Shown: one piece after another, positions 12,701-24,016 of the stretch | Layout: each line of letters starts with the position of its first letter | How positions within the stretch are numbered: position 1 is the first letter of the stretch | From: Euptelea pleiosperma | Lineage: Eukaryota > Streptophyta > Magnoliopsida > Ranunculales > Eupteleaceae | DNA length: 64,000 bases | Reading direction: 5' to 3' | NCBI GenBank assembly: GCA_035048495.1 | Contig: CM068553.1 | Location: 6,999,259 to 7,063,258, forward strand | Program-made: the position numbers and the translations under genes | Notes under the pieces: generated by a model | Databases searched by the model: none | The model's input: only the letters and a program-made list of their open reading frames with translations | Told to the model about the DNA's origin: nothing

Positions 12701-15700
12701 GCATACTCACGAACCTATGCACAATGACACAGACACGTGTGTTGGTGTCTGATGCAAATACAAGGTGTCTGACAGGGCACTATTAAGAAGCTCAACACAC
12801 GTTTGCACACGTGTATTATAATATAAGATAAAACTTATATTTAAATCAATTTTTTTTTTTGATAAAACAAGGAAAGAAATATATGAAAAGTAAAAGAAAA
12901 GATTTCTATACACCATGGAGCTATCAAATAACATAAGAAAATAGGTAGATTTATAAGAGGGAATACTATCAAACACTATATCTGTGTTTAACGACTTAGC
13001 AAAGTAGTATGAAGGATGGAACACATCAACCCTCTTTTTGGATCATTTATTTAATCAAATAAAGGGTGGCACTGTTGTATGTGTCTGGATGTGTCAACAC
13101 GCATATTAATGTGTTGACGTGTCTGGCATGGCAAAAAACCCTAAAAGTGTCATGTCACGTGAGCAAATAAAACAAACTATTAGCACAAAACAGGACCAGA
13201 ACCTTCTAAAATGATCCACAACAGCCACAAAACCAGTATAATATCATAGATGTACTTGACAAAGTTTGCTAGCTTCTTACGTGAACATGCTCCATAGAGG
13301 GACAAAACAACCATCAAATTTTCAATGGGGGATGTGGATGAGCCAACACATGTGACTATTGTCAGAGGATTCCATAAGTATATAAGAGCGGCAATATCTC
13401 CAGCGGAGGGAATCTCTGAAAATAACAGGAAAATACAATTCATCATAATGAATAAAAAAATAAAAATGAATGCTGAAAACTTGAATATAATTAGGTAAAG
13501 GCAGCATATTGGGTGCCCCTGGAGTTATTCATCAGGATAACTTTATTGCAGGAGAAGCAACAAAGAAAGTAGGTGAGGTACAATTAACTTCAAACCATTC
13601 CAATTTCCAAACACAAAATTGCAGGACATATACCCATTGTAAAGGAAAAAAGTAACGAACCTAGTAAAAATTTACTCAAAAAGGGAGTAACAGATATTCA
13701 TTTGGATCCAATATAAGAAGCAATAGTTCACTTAGTTACCCCAACTAATTGCCTCTAGTTTTAAGGTTGTCTAGACATTTCACCAGACATGTTCAACAAC
13801 TACGCGTTCCAGTGTCCAAGTCAAGTAGGCTCCAAGATGGCTCGAGACTAGCAATGAAACTTGATAACTCAAATAATTAATAATTTAATACCACCACCCA
13901 TATCAAAGCCAGGTGGTACCACACATCCTAAGGGCTCTTCTTTTTACGGTTTCATTAATACCAAGCCAACTGAGACGAGTGGAATGCCTCAAAATCTGAG
14001 CCTAAAACACCCTTTAGGCCCAACACAAAAGTTGTACTCCCATGCATCTCTTGATATAAAGTGCCCCAAACTTAGAATATGGTGAAAAACCTGATGAAGA
14101 TGTGGAACATAAAATAACTTCCAAAAGTATTTCACACAGCAACCTCATCAATAAAATTTTGACGAAATAGCTCATATTTAGACTGCCTCATGCAGCCCAT
14201 AAACTCAGAGTATGGTTTGGTTGATAAGTATGGTCCAGTTGAAGGCTCTGTTGCATTGATATGGGGTACAGGAGTTAAGAGTTTGACATAGGAAGGAATG
14301 TCAGATTCGATGAACCCTGAAAAACAGGATTTGCAAAGAAAGTAATATACTATAATCAAAACAAGTAATTGCTTTTTATACAATAACAAAGATAAATTTG
14401 ATTGGATAACTTGTATCATATACCTATAGACAAGAGAATACATATAAGAAATATTATTTGTTGCATAAGAAACGTTAATTAGAAAAGGTAAAACACATAA
14501 CCTATGGTATATGTTAATTAATATCTTGCAAGTATAGAAAGAAAATACAAGAAGAAATCCAGAAATTCTATACTAGAATCCATGGTGTCGGAATTCGACA
14601 CATGTCCGACATGGGTACTTCTTCTCATGTTTAAAAGAATCCATGCAACATCGGTTGAAGGGGTGGTATAGAAGATAAAAGCCTTTTGTTTCATTGGACA
14701 ACCACTCTGAAGAATTCAAAGAGTAGCTACACCAATCTATCTATCACGTATATTGGTATAAAGCATTGCATATTAGGATTACTCTATGTAACAAGGACAC
14801 TGCAATTTTAGGGTTTTTTGCCGTGTCGGACACCCAGACACGCGTATCGACACTTCCCGACGCACATCTGGACACTTGTGGCCGTGTCACCCCTTGTTTT
14901 AATAATTTTTAATATAAAATTGACTTCTAGAAGCGGGTTGGTGTGTTCCGTCCTCCATACAATAATAAACTAATAAATATTTTCTGCTTTATTTCCTATT
15001 TTTGTTATATTGTTAATAATTTTAAGAATTCATATATTTTAATAAATATATGTACGGACGTGTCTCCGTATCATATTTTTTTAGGTTGTCGATCAGACAC
15101 TGGCACGGGTTTTTGATAAGTATAAGCATGTATACAAAAGGCAAAAGCCAAAGCGAACTACAAGGGAAACAGCTCTAGAGGTCGAGGTGACCTACTAAAG
15201 GCTGAAACCAAGCAAAAAGAAGAAAGCGCAGACATGATTAAAGCAAAGCACTAACATCATACATCCCCAGAGCACAGTAGATCCCATCGGAAGACAAAGT
15301 CTTCGAAGAATAGCCCACTACACTCCCTGAACACCTTTGACCGCAAAAACATCGTTCCCTTAATACTGAGGATGACTGATTGCATGTCTTGACACATTCC
15401 TTCGAAACTTATCTGATTTCTCTCCCTCCATAGACCCCAAATAATTGCAAAAGGTAGCATCTGCTAAAGAATCTTCCTCTAGAGGAAAACGGGTGAGAAT
15501 GCAAATTGAATAGGAGATCCATGACTGATCCCAGCACCACCTAACTCATCCCGACCTCCAAAAGAAAAGAAGACCAAACCACCCTAGCTACCTTTTTACA
15601 CATTACTAATATCATTATCAACAAGAAGATGCAGCATTAACATGAAAGGACCCCAACAAACTATAACTTAACTAAGGAAACAAGGAAAATTAATGTAAAG

Positions 15701-18700
15701 ACACATACGCATGTCGAAATCAAACATAAATACAACATGTTAGAGTAGACACAGTGAGGTTGCACAAGATACTCCAAGAACAGTGAGGTTGACTCATTAG
15801 GCTTTTTCTAATTCTAAGGACATAAATTTTCCAAATCATATTTTTTTTTATAATTACAATCATAATTCTACCACGACCTGCCTAAACATAACTAGACTCA
15901 ATTAAGGACATTACTAAAATTCAAATTTGATAACTCTACTAGGACTCAAACTTCTAAACTAGCCACAATAACAATAGAAAATTTACCACAAAAAAAATCC
16001 TAAACATAGAGACCATAATACTTACTAAAACTCTCTCAAGAAAGATTAACAAACTAAGACACTAATCCCATCACTTCTCGCACCATTTTTATATTTTGGC
16101 CATAACCCACTCAAATCTTGTCAGAATTGTGTATCCTTGGTCTCATTTAAAAGCTAATATAATAAGCTTTCTACCGATGCCGAAACTAAGGCATTTAGAC
16201 ACCTATTGACACAGAAGAATATGTCCTTAAATATAGTATTGCATCAAGGAGAGGTCGAAGATGCATGTGGCTAAGACTTCCTCGTGTCATATATAAGGTG
16301 TTTTGGCTTTCATGTGCCTAGATAACATAATTTTGAGCAATTAACGGTGAACTTTGACTCCCAGGGTCTCAATATTTTAGATACCTGCGTTAGTACATAT
16401 AGAACGCTATAGATCTCGCATTTGTTGCTACAGGTTGTTGTTTGTAGTGTTATGTCCCAAATAGTGAGTGTGTTTTCATGCTTGTTTTATCAATTCATGA
16501 AATATCAGCATATGTTTCTTAGTGTTATGTCCCGAATATGTACTTACAATAAATTAGACCTCATCAAACCTACGTTGTAATCATCTTGCACCACAAATCC
16601 TTCCTCTATTCATTCCCTTAATCTCATTCAGTGAGATCTTTTAAAATACCGTTGTTATGATATGGTAGGAGAAAGTTGTAATGTAACGATGATTTTAATA
16701 ATGTTTACATTCCACTTTCTATGATTGGGAGTCTTTTATGGCCAAAGCGTGTCCCAATAACAAAAGGATTCAGTATGATGTTGATTTAAGGATCTGCAGA
16801 CACACAACCCCCAATCAAACCAACAAAAACACCCCAAATCCTCACCAAGCAAAGAACAACATGAAATACATGGCAGAAATGGCCATGTGGAATACACAAT
16901 AAATTAACTGAGAAATCTCTCGGAAATCAGTAAGGTACTTGACTTAAAGCATGTTCAAAAGAAATGGCTTGCTCAATAAAGATGGTTTTGGGTTGTAATG
17001 GCATATGCCTCGGCATTTCGACATGGGCATGTGTGTCCATGTCAGATATGGATATGAAGTGTCAGACCCTGACCCTGACCCTGAAGATCCGTTCTGTGAA
17101 CATATCTATGTTATCGAGCCATATACTAAAGGGGTGTTTGTTAAAACTTACTTTCAGCACTTATGCCCATTTTCAGTGTTGATCCGACATTGTGTTATCC
17201 ATAAAGGCTCTTCTATTTTTTGGTCTAAGATGTTTAAAGAATGAAAAGGGCTTGCCTTTGAGGACTTGATCTTCAGATAGGAGTCGATCATGCATAGAGG
17301 TAGCGAGGGGCTCTATCACTGTGTGGAGGTTTTCTCAACCTCCCGCTCTTTTGAATTGTATTTACCTGATCTTTTTATAAAATTTTACTTTATAAAAAAA
17401 AAGTATCACCGAGTATTCAGTGATTTTTTAAGTCATCCCACCTCAACTTAATAAATTCAGTGGTTTTCACTTAATGTGCTAAGTGATGGCATCTTTAGAA
17501 AGATTCTAAGATTCTTTCAAAAATACCAAATATACCCTTGTATTCAAAGCTCTTGCTACTGAAAACTTACATAAATGATCCCAAAACATTTCAAAATACC
17601 CAATATGCTCGTCTTAATTTTCAGACTTAAGGACTTTCAGTTAATTACCAAACGGTCTGAATTTACAAAAATCACTGAAAATTCAGTACTTCAAGCTTTC
17701 AGCACTTAATTAATTTTGAGTGCTGAAATTAAGTTTCAACAAACATGCCCTAGAAGAGACACTCCTAATGCATTTTAATTCTTAATGGGCCAAATAGAAA
17801 CAATGTATATGTATAAGCTAACATACATGCAAATATAGAACAGAACCTTATAATAACTGAAAAAGACATTTGATAACTTATGTCTGAACACCGGGCATGT
17901 TTCCAACACGTGTGTAATACACGGGGTATGGGTACAGCAGTATTTTGAGAAAACGGGGTGTTTTTGAACATAGCTTTAGTTGAAAAATCTTGCTCAAACT
18001 TACCTGAAGTTTCTAGCAGCTTCGCAGGGTTTAGTAATTTTAAACTCTGATTGTATGCCAACTGAAGCTTCTGACCAGTTGCACGGAGAAGCATCGCAGT
18101 GACAAGATCTGCAATCACAAACAACAAACTGTATACGGAAGGTGTTGATATTAACAGTGTAACTAATAAATTTTTAACAAATTATGATACATAAGAAAAG
18201 AAAGCGAGAAGTAAAGTGAGATTCCATCCCAATAACAAATATCACATCCTCTCAATTTACTTTTCTATTCAATAAATGTGCTTCCTAGGGGGATCGAGAA
18301 CAAATGAATCCAAATAAAAGGCCAAAGAAATAGACTTTGGATAATACAAAAGCAACCTGATATGTGCTTCCATCTCTACTTCTTATCCTTTTTATTTTCT
18401 TCTTTTCTTTTTGGTTGTGAGATGGGACTGAACCATGGTTCAAAATTTTGTTTCGTCTCAGCCGAGACGTCTCGTTTCAGTAGTGTACCGAGACGATACA
18501 CGATAAGTACTAAAACTGGTTTTAGAGCTTAGTTTCATGATATGTGTGTCTTTTATAACACATATAAATGCTAAAAACAAGCTCGTAGCCTAATTAAACA
18601 ATAGAAAATGGTTTAACTTTACACTGTTATTCTATTGTCTCGTTCCGTTTCGTTTCAGTTGATAGGTCTCGTTCCGTCAACTTACCGAAACAACAAGACG

Positions 18701-20246
18701 AAACGACACTTTAAATCTTGGACTGAACGCACAAGACTGCATTAACGAGAAGTGAAAATAACAAGTCTTAGAAGGTTTGGGTCCCCAAAAACAGCCATAC
18801 ACAAAACACCATAAAAACAAGGAAAAAGATGTAACAATGTATGCCTGAAACTGTTTCATTTGCGGAAGCGGCATTTTTGGTAGTCACTGCTGCCATCTGG
18901 GCCCACTGACCGCATGGATGTTTATCCCACCCCTTGGTGGATATACAGACCAAAAATCACTTTGATTGGTAATCTATAACCATTAGATTTTAACACTTTT
19001 TAGCACTTTCTAAGGCGTTCTTATAGCCGTTGAATGCAACCATTTTTTGAGTACTAAAACCAACGGCTAAAAATCATCGAACAAGCTGATTTTTTGTATG
19101 AATGTCTATTAAGGGGTGGGCTAAACATCAACGCGGTCAGTGGGCCCAGATGGCAGCGGTGACTACCAAAAATGCCGCTTCCACAAATGAAAAGATCTCA
19201 GGTATACCTTGTTACATCATGACCCTAAAAACAAAGTTACTTTCATAATCTTAATTTGTTGAACTTTATTTTTTATTTGAGAAAAATTATGTCATTGTGC
19301 CTATTTTGGGAAATGTGGGCAAGCTCGTATACAATGCCATTAGCATTCTCATTAATACAAGTAACAGAAACAGCCTAAAAGTGGATCATTGTGGCAAAGA
19401 TCTCGTCACAAGCACAACCAGACTCAAAAAACAGCATAAAACCTCTATAAACCAAGTGTCGCATTGATGAGAACACATGTCCGATGGCAGACTCAATCAC
19501 AATTATCCTCATAAAATTTACAAAGCAAGAACAACAACAACTATTATCAATAACTAAGTAGATAAATTTGTTACCTGCATACAAGATGACTAGGTTGCCC
19601 TTGAATTCTGCATCATCCAAAAACACACACAAGAAAAATAATATTAAATCCATTGCATACAATAAACTAAATTGAATGTTTCGACAAATTCGATCACATA
19701 GGCACCTCCATACATTCTACATTTTGAATGTATATGTTAGTTAAGCTCATCGGATACCTTTTAACAGTCAGCGGCCCAAGAACCGACAGTAACAAGGGAG
19801 AACCATGGTACATAGATCCTGCAGAAGAGAACACATCACTCTATTTGATCCAAATGACAAAAAAACAAGGAAAATACAGGAGAACTGGACAATTAGTTCA
19901 GACTACATTGAATTTCATTACGCCGTTTTCTAGAACAATGAATCGAACCTGCGTAAGGAGACATTGAAGACTGCTTTAACCAGTAACCTTCAGCCACTAC
20001 AGAAGAATGAAATAACAAACCCGAATTACACTAAAAGCATGAACGAGGCATTAGAGCTTCAAAAAAAATAAACTAAAATTGTTGTCGTTGGTGCAAGTGA
20101 GAGAGATTACAACGACGGAGACTGGTGAGAGGTGTGGCGACTTCTGGACGAGAACCCAAGTTGAGATTCTTGGGGAAATATATCAGAACAAGCCTGAAGA
20201 AGAGAGATGTAATCACCCAAACCCAGAACCATCGCATCTTCGCCAT
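747..20246 (-). CDS. PIGU: GPI transamidase subunit PIG-U (14 exons, complete)
   Basis: Exons, 5' to 3' on minus: 20246-20111, 19996-19949, 19818-19758, 19607-19575, 18128-18004, 13415-13281, 6815-6739, 6560-6337, 4915-4859, 4756-4588, 3268-3211, 3124-3039, 2940-2884, 824-747. All junctions are GT-AG and keep phase; the joined CDS is 1344 nt, 447 aa, close to Arabidopsis PIG-U. Recognised blocks include [10 protein letters not shown] (exon 3), [12 protein letters not shown] (exon 6), [15 protein letters not shown] (exon 8), FFAEVFDFF (exon 10) and MHNLWIWR (exon 12). The protein is a multi-pass ER membrane subunit of the complex that attaches GPI anchors to proteins. ATG at 20246 was chosen because it opens a hydrophobic N-terminus; a second in-frame ATG is three codons on. 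Introns 5 (4.6 kb) and 6 (6.5 kb) are swollen by transposons. No disabling change was seen. Confidence 0.93.
1145..1330 (-). repeat. SINE-like fragment in PIG-U intron 13
   Basis: Read on the minus strand, the segment has a sequence resembling an RNA polymerase III B box (GAGTCCGAATCC), then a GC-rich body and an A-rich tail (the complement of the T-rich stretch at 1120-1146). A run of eleven G (plus strand) lies at 1256-1266. No target-site duplication was found, so the family is unassigned. Confidence 0.3.
3418..3472. repeat. GATACA hexanucleotide microsatellite
   Basis: About nine imperfect GATACA units (variants GATATA and GATACG) in PIG-U intron 10. An open frame through it translates to a YR repeat, which is an artefact of the hexamer. 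Confidence 0.9.
5672..6035. mobile_element. Palindromic MITE with 9-bp target duplication (Mutator-like), PIG-U intron 8
   Basis: A 364-bp foldback element begins GGGTCGGGCTC and ends GAGCCTGACCC; inner arms (GATGAATCAATGGCTGATTT and its complement) also pair. ATTGCAAAA flanks both sides (5663-5671 and 6036-6044), a perfect 9-bp duplication typical of Mutator-like elements. It encodes no protein. A close relative sits at 43430-43769. Confidence 0.88.
8127..8786 (+). mobile_element. 5'-truncated L1-type LINE nested in the Gypsy gag
   Basis: The body encodes the end of a LINE reverse transcriptase, with its zinc-binding domain ([19 protein letters not shown], then [18 protein letters not shown]). 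It ends in CTATCAAAA plus a poly(A). The Gypsy sequence AAAGATGTGCCAGA is present on both sides (8113-8126 and 8787-8800), a 14-bp target-site duplication. Removing the insert rejoins the gag frame. Stops are present, so it is dead. Confidence 0.92.
10497..10845. mobile_element. Solo LTR nested in the Gypsy reverse transcriptase
   Basis: A 349-bp unit starts TGTTGGAG and ends CACAACA (5-bp inverted ends TGTTG/CAACA) and is flanked by the perfect 5-bp duplication AAATT (10492-10496 and 10846-10850). It interrupts the reverse transcriptase between the HHQI and the KWKIAFKT blocks. It has a TA-rich promoter-like region and a CT-rich downstream part. The short length suggests a Copia-type LTR (inference); no internal domain remains. 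Confidence 0.9.
10869..11236. repeat. Tandem duplication spanning reverse transcriptase and transposon end
   Basis: About 184 bp (10869-11053) is repeated at 11054-11236. Each copy holds the same reverse-transcriptase piece, then the first ~35 bp of the Mutator-like element, then a C-run. The copies differ at several bases (CATTCATGCG versus CATTCACGCG; AGACCACATT versus AGACCGCATT), so they are not identical reads of one locus. Confidence 0.85.
11001..12412. mobile_element. Non-autonomous Mutator-like element with long terminal inverted repeats
   Basis: Ends GGGAATTTTTGACATACCCC and its complement; inverted arms extend several hundred bp inward (matching GACCGTCGTTGAC and GTCAATGACGGTC, and CGGCCATGAGACTCCGGT and its complement). 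Flanked by the perfect 9-bp duplication TAAAATTTA (10992-11000 and 12413-12421), the Mutator-like hallmark. A second copy of the left end starts at 11184 because of the tandem duplication. The middle has no transposase that I can recognise. Confidence 0.9.
14132..14316 (-). other. Possible cryptic or alternative exon in PIG-U intron 5
   Basis: A strong acceptor (CTGTTTTTCAG) precedes a 61-codon open frame that joins exon 5 in phase (GG completing the split codon) and then reads [16 protein letters not shown] to a TGA at 14132-14134. Known PIG-U proteins have no such segment, and skipping it joins exons 5 and 6 correctly. It may be an alternative exon giving a truncated product, a captured gene fragment or chance. 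The protein family is not recognised. Confidence 0.3.
15113..15600 (-). mobile_element. LINE 3' fragment, minus orientation
   Basis: On the minus strand the end of a LINE ORF2 is seen ([16 protein letters not shown], then [12 protein letters not shown]), followed by a tail ending CTTATCAAAAA near 15113. The wording matches the 3' ends of the LINE pieces at 8127 and 17190, so it is the same family. The 5' boundary is approximate and no target duplication was identified. Confidence 0.7.
17190..17398 (+). mobile_element. Short LINE 3' fragment
   Basis: Contains FWSKMFKE, then [10 protein letters not shown] in the same frame after a stop, followed by an untranslated tail ending in TTTATAAAAAAAAA. 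It is homologous to the tail of the LINE at 8127-8786. Strongly 5'-truncated, as is usual for L1-type insertions; lies in PIG-U intron 5. Confidence 0.65.
18434..18719. mobile_element. MITE with 9-bp target duplication, PIG-U intron 4
   Basis: A 286-bp element rich in GAGACG and its complement, with imperfect inverted ends (CATGGTTCAAAATTTTG; right end CTTTAAATCTT). GGACTGAAC is found immediately outside both ends (18425-18433 and 18720-18728). No coding content. Confidence 0.75.
18828..19218. mobile_element. Foldback MITE, copy 1 (GATGTAACA ends)
   Basis: A 391-bp palindromic element whose ends are GATGTAACAATGTATGCCTG and the near-complement CAGGTATACCTTGTTACATC, with matching GGAAGCGGCATTTTTGGTAG inner arms. 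Copy 2 at 20645-21034 is in the opposite orientation. Lies in PIG-U intron 4. Confidence 0.82.
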
Positions 20247-20644
20247 TTTTGCACTTTTGAGAATTGCGAGAATTTCAGAGTGTGGATTTGAAATCGAACT
20301 ATCAGTAAATCAGCTCCTTAATCGGGTAGAGATTGAGAAATGGAAATGAGATTGTGAGCCCTATGTTAGGAGACTTTTAGAAGAAAAAAAATCAGTCTGA
20401 TCGAATGATAATAACCGTCGGATTAGTAAAACTTCTTTTCTACTACTTCCCTTATTAACTTTGGTCGTTCAATTGTTTGGATGGTTAGGGTCATCCAGTC
20501 GGATTGATTTAGGGGAAAGGAAAATCTTTTAATTGCAGTCCACTCATTGGAAGGTCAAGATTCATGGGCGTGTCCAAGTCGTACACTCTTTCGGGTCCAC
20601 TGAGCCATGCATGTTGGCCCATCCACATATTGCTACAGGGTCCT
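20247..20644 (-). promoter_or_regulatory. Presumed PIG-U promoter and 5' leader
   Basis: The roughly 400 bp between the PIG-U start codon and the next repeat must hold the leader and core promoter. No clear TATA box was seen on the minus strand, which is common for housekeeping genes. This is inferred from position only. Confidence 0.4.
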
Positions 20645-21034
20645 GATGTAACAAGGTATACCTGAGATCTTTTCATTTGCGGAAGCGGCATTTTTGGTAG
20701 TCACCTCTACCATCTGGGCCCAGTGACCGCATGGATGTTTAGCCCACCCCTTAAAAGACATTCATACCAAAAATCAGCTTGTTTAATGATTTTTAGCCGT
20801 TGGTATTAGTACTCAGAAAATGGTTGCATTCAACGGCTTTAAGATCGCCTTAAAAGGTACTAAAAAGTGTTAAAATCTAATGGTTATAAATTACCAATCA
20901 AAGTGATTTTTGGTCTGTATATCCACCAAGGGGTAGGATAAACATCCATGCAGTCAGTGGGCCAAATGACAGTGGTGAGTACCAAAAATCGTGCTTCCGC
21001 ATTTGCAACAGTTTCAGGCATACCTTGTTACATC
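20645..21034. mobile_element. Foldback MITE, copy 2 (GATGTAACA ends)
   Basis: A 390-bp relative of the element at 18828-19218, inverted with respect to it: its left end matches the other's right end. It begins about 400 bp upstream of the PIG-U start codon, so it borders or overlaps the promoter. Confidence 0.82.
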
Positions 21035-21277
21035 TTTTTCCATTGCTACACCCCAAGATTCAGCCTGATTGATGATCTAATCTCTAGCGGTTGGATTTCA
21101 GTGTTTTTCATGGTGATTTCTAGCTGTTGGATCCTTAAGCATTTTGTGTAAGGTAATTTTTGGTATGTAGATCCATCAAAGGTGGGGCAATCATTCACGT
21201 GTCGGTTGGCTCCAAAGAGTGCCACGTATTGCGTTTTCAATTCCCTGCAACGCTAGTTACGCTACAAGGGCAAGGGG

Positions 21278-21430
21278 GAGAAATTTTTTGAAGGGGCGGA
21301 AATTTAGAAGCGGAGATATTGCGCCAGGTACACCTAAGTTTAGTTGCAATGATGTTGCGCCAGGCTAACTCTGGTGTACCTGGTGCAATATGATTGGGCC
21401 CATGATTGCCGCTCCAAAAAATTTCTCCGG
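21278..21430. repeat. Hairpin element with GATATTGCGCCAGGT arms, copy 1
   Basis: Outer arms GAGAAATTTTTTGAAG and its complement, and inner arms GATATTGCGCCAGGTACACC / GGTGTACCTGGTGCAATAT with an extra repeat of GTTGCGCCAGG between. The same structure recurs at 52984-53134. Confidence 0.75.
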
Positions 21431-21859
21431 CCGAGACGATTTAACTCCACAGCAAATGGAAGAAACCTGCCTTGTGAGCTTGGACCCGTGACCTCCCACA
21501 CACCTGTCATCTGAGCTACTAGGCTCGGTGGGGTGTCTGCAATGGATTAATGAGTTGGCTTCCTTGTTGTATGTCTATATATCTACGTAAGGTGCCCATC
21601 GTCCGATGAACTGGCTATAAACCACAGCCTGTTGGGCCGAGCCGAGGCCTGCCCCTTGAATGAACCCAGCCCCGACCTAGCTGCCCGGTTTTTTACATCT
21701 TTTTTTTAAAATTGACCTGGCCTGACCCCGGCTGAGACCCTACCCCGAGGCCCACCCCTATGGACCTTGTACTGGGCCCGGGCCTAGGCACTGAAATTTG
21801 GCCCGGCCTGTTGGGCCAAAATTACATGTTGATGCATATTATTGATTTGTCTGTCTATT

Positions 21860-22300
21860 AGTATTTCAAAGCATGGTTTTAAAAACAGCCGTTTAAAAGG
21901 TAACGCCCCAAGCCCGTTTCCGTTAAAACCGTTTAAACACGTTTTATCGGTTTTGAATAAAACGGCCATTTTTTTGTTTTAACGGCGGTTAAAATAGTTT
22001 AAACAGACGTTTAATTCTGAAAAATTTTGTGAAAAAAACGGCCGTTAAATACGTTAAAATCCGTTAAATTCTATTTTTTTTTACTTTTCAAATTTTGAAT
22101 TTTGAATTTCAGCGCCATATTTTCTGTTTTTTTTCCGTTAAAACAGTTAAAATCGTTTAATTCCGTTAAATTCCATTTTTTCCATTTTTGCCCCTGGCCA
22201 TTTCAATCTGTTTTAACGGCCATTTAAACGGTTTAAATGGTAACGCCCCCAGTCCGTTTAACCGTTAAAACGGCCTCCTTTAAACCTTGTTTTAAAGTTA
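21860..22300. repeat. Palindromic element rich in AACGG/CCGTT
   Basis: Outer arms contain CATGGTTTTAAAAACAGCCG on the left and CGTTAAAACGGCC...CCTTG on the right, with GGTAACGCCCC in both halves and many GTTAAAA units between. TTTCAAAG on the left and TTTTAAAG on the right may be a degenerate target duplication. No coding content. Confidence 0.6.
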
Positions 22301-22641
22301 AAACTTAGGTTGCCACACCACAACCACCTACCTATTTTTTGCCTATCAAAAAAGAAAACTTAAGCATCTATCACTTTATTAAATACTCCTCTCTACAAAT
22401 AAAAAATAGTTTATCAAATGTCCCTTCATCATACTCATCTTTATTAAAGAAAATATTTTGCTTTCAATACATCCCTTTGATAACCACTTAATTACTTACC
22501 ATACCATTATAGCGATATTTCCAAAACAATTCTTTAAAAACAACCTAATTACGATTGCAAAAAAAGAAAAAAAAAATTAGTTACTTTCTATGTCATTTCT
22601 TCCATATTTTTAAAAACAACCCTTTAATAACTATTTCTCTA

Positions 22642-23222
22642 TAGGTCCCTCTACGATACCCACACACTTAATCTCGGCACCCATTCTCTCCCCTCTCTTT
22701 TTTACAAAAAAAAAAACCATGTTCTTTGGGCACCCATGCATCCATTCCGTCTTCTCCAAATGTCCACTCTCTCTATCTTGCCTCTATCCACCGCACACAC
22801 ACTTGAGAGAGAGAGAGCAAAAAATCAAAATGTCGACATAGCCAAGGTGATGTCAGTAGGCCTTAAAATCAAAATGTCGAAATAGCCAAGGTGATGTCGG
22901 CAGGCCTTACCAACACCTCTCAGTCAATGTCAGTGGCTTGTCGACACCACCCAATTCATGTCGACATTGTTAACATGGGCAATTTGATCTCGTCTCTCTC
23001 TCTCTCTCTCTCACTAGAGAGTGTGTGCTAGAGAAATGGTGAGAGTGAGAGAGAGAGACGAAGGACAATGGGGTGATGATCATTCAGCGGGGAGAGAGAG
23101 GATATTTGGAGAAGACGATGTAGGTGCGTGGGTGCCCAAGCATGAGGAGGGATTTTTTGGTAAAAAAAAGAAGATATAGAATGGGTGTCGAGATTAAGTG
23201 TGTGGGTGCCCATAGGGGGACC
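22642..23222. repeat. Long inverted-repeat element with CT/GA tracts
   Basis: Left arm reads CCCACACACTTAATCTCGGC and the right arm carries its complement (GAGATTAAGTGTGTGGG); GGGCACCCATGCA pairs with TGCGTGGGTGCCC. A 43-44 bp unit containing AAAATCAAAATGTCGA is tandemly repeated at 22822-22864 and 22865-22908. A CT run lies at 22994-23012. Confidence 0.65.
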
Positions 23223-24016
23223 CTTTATCTATTCAACATTGACAACTTCAAAATTTTGATTATCTAAATGTGCCTTGAGTTGCTGCAATTTAGAGATTTG
23301 CCACTCCAAACTGAACTTCCAAACTACCCTTTTGTTTGAAACTTTCTTATTTTGCCACTTCTTCCAAAAAGACCCCTATACTCCCTCACATACAACACAT
23401 GTGTGGCCCACTATTTCTTGATAAGGTAGCACATTTCTACAGCCACCCACTCCCTAAAGGATGTTTATTGTCACCACAAAAGTGACAATCCTCCTAGTTG
23501 TTGAGTCCACAAATAATTTGTGTATTGTATGCGATTTTTTTTTTTATCTTTTTAAAGAATTGAAATATATAATACAGTCAAACATTTTAAAAAATCATAA
23601 ATTATTTTGATTTATTCAATAAAATCAATTTTAATATAAACATCTAGTTTCCACACAAGGCAATTTCTTCCATTGAGCAATTGGCCAAGGAGTCAAAATC
23701 CCATTTCTTGACTTACACCGACCAATCAAGGTTTACCCAGATACATCCCTGATCTTGTGGTCCAGCTTCTACTCTGTTGCCTATACAAATTTTAAAAAAA
23801 ATGAAGGAAAATTCTCAATATATCAGTTTTTTTTTTTTTTTTGTTGAATTTTTAAACGACTTTCTGTATGACAAACATGAATTATATTTGAACTTTTCCC
23901 ATACTAAACTTATCAACTATATATTGTTATATAGGCATATTTTTTAAGTTAGCTACGAACACAATGTATTCACTTACATTTGCTAAAGTGGTGTCAACTA
24001 TTTGTTTACTTATTCA
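23223..24016. other. AT-rich intergenic DNA
   Basis: No gene, splice-consistent exon or recognisable transposon was seen. Homopolymer T and A runs are frequent. Confidence 0.5.

Noticed and set aside
12700..15110. Repeated GTGTCGGACAC/GTGTCTGGCATG-like words in PIG-U introns
   Set aside because: They recur near 12730, 13080, 14590, 14825 and 15060 but without consistent spacing, ends or duplications, so they could not be assembled into a defined element.
17765..18127. 120-aa minus-strand frame as a separate gene
   Set aside because: Only its first part (18128-18004) is PIG-U exon 5; the remainder is read-through into intron 5.
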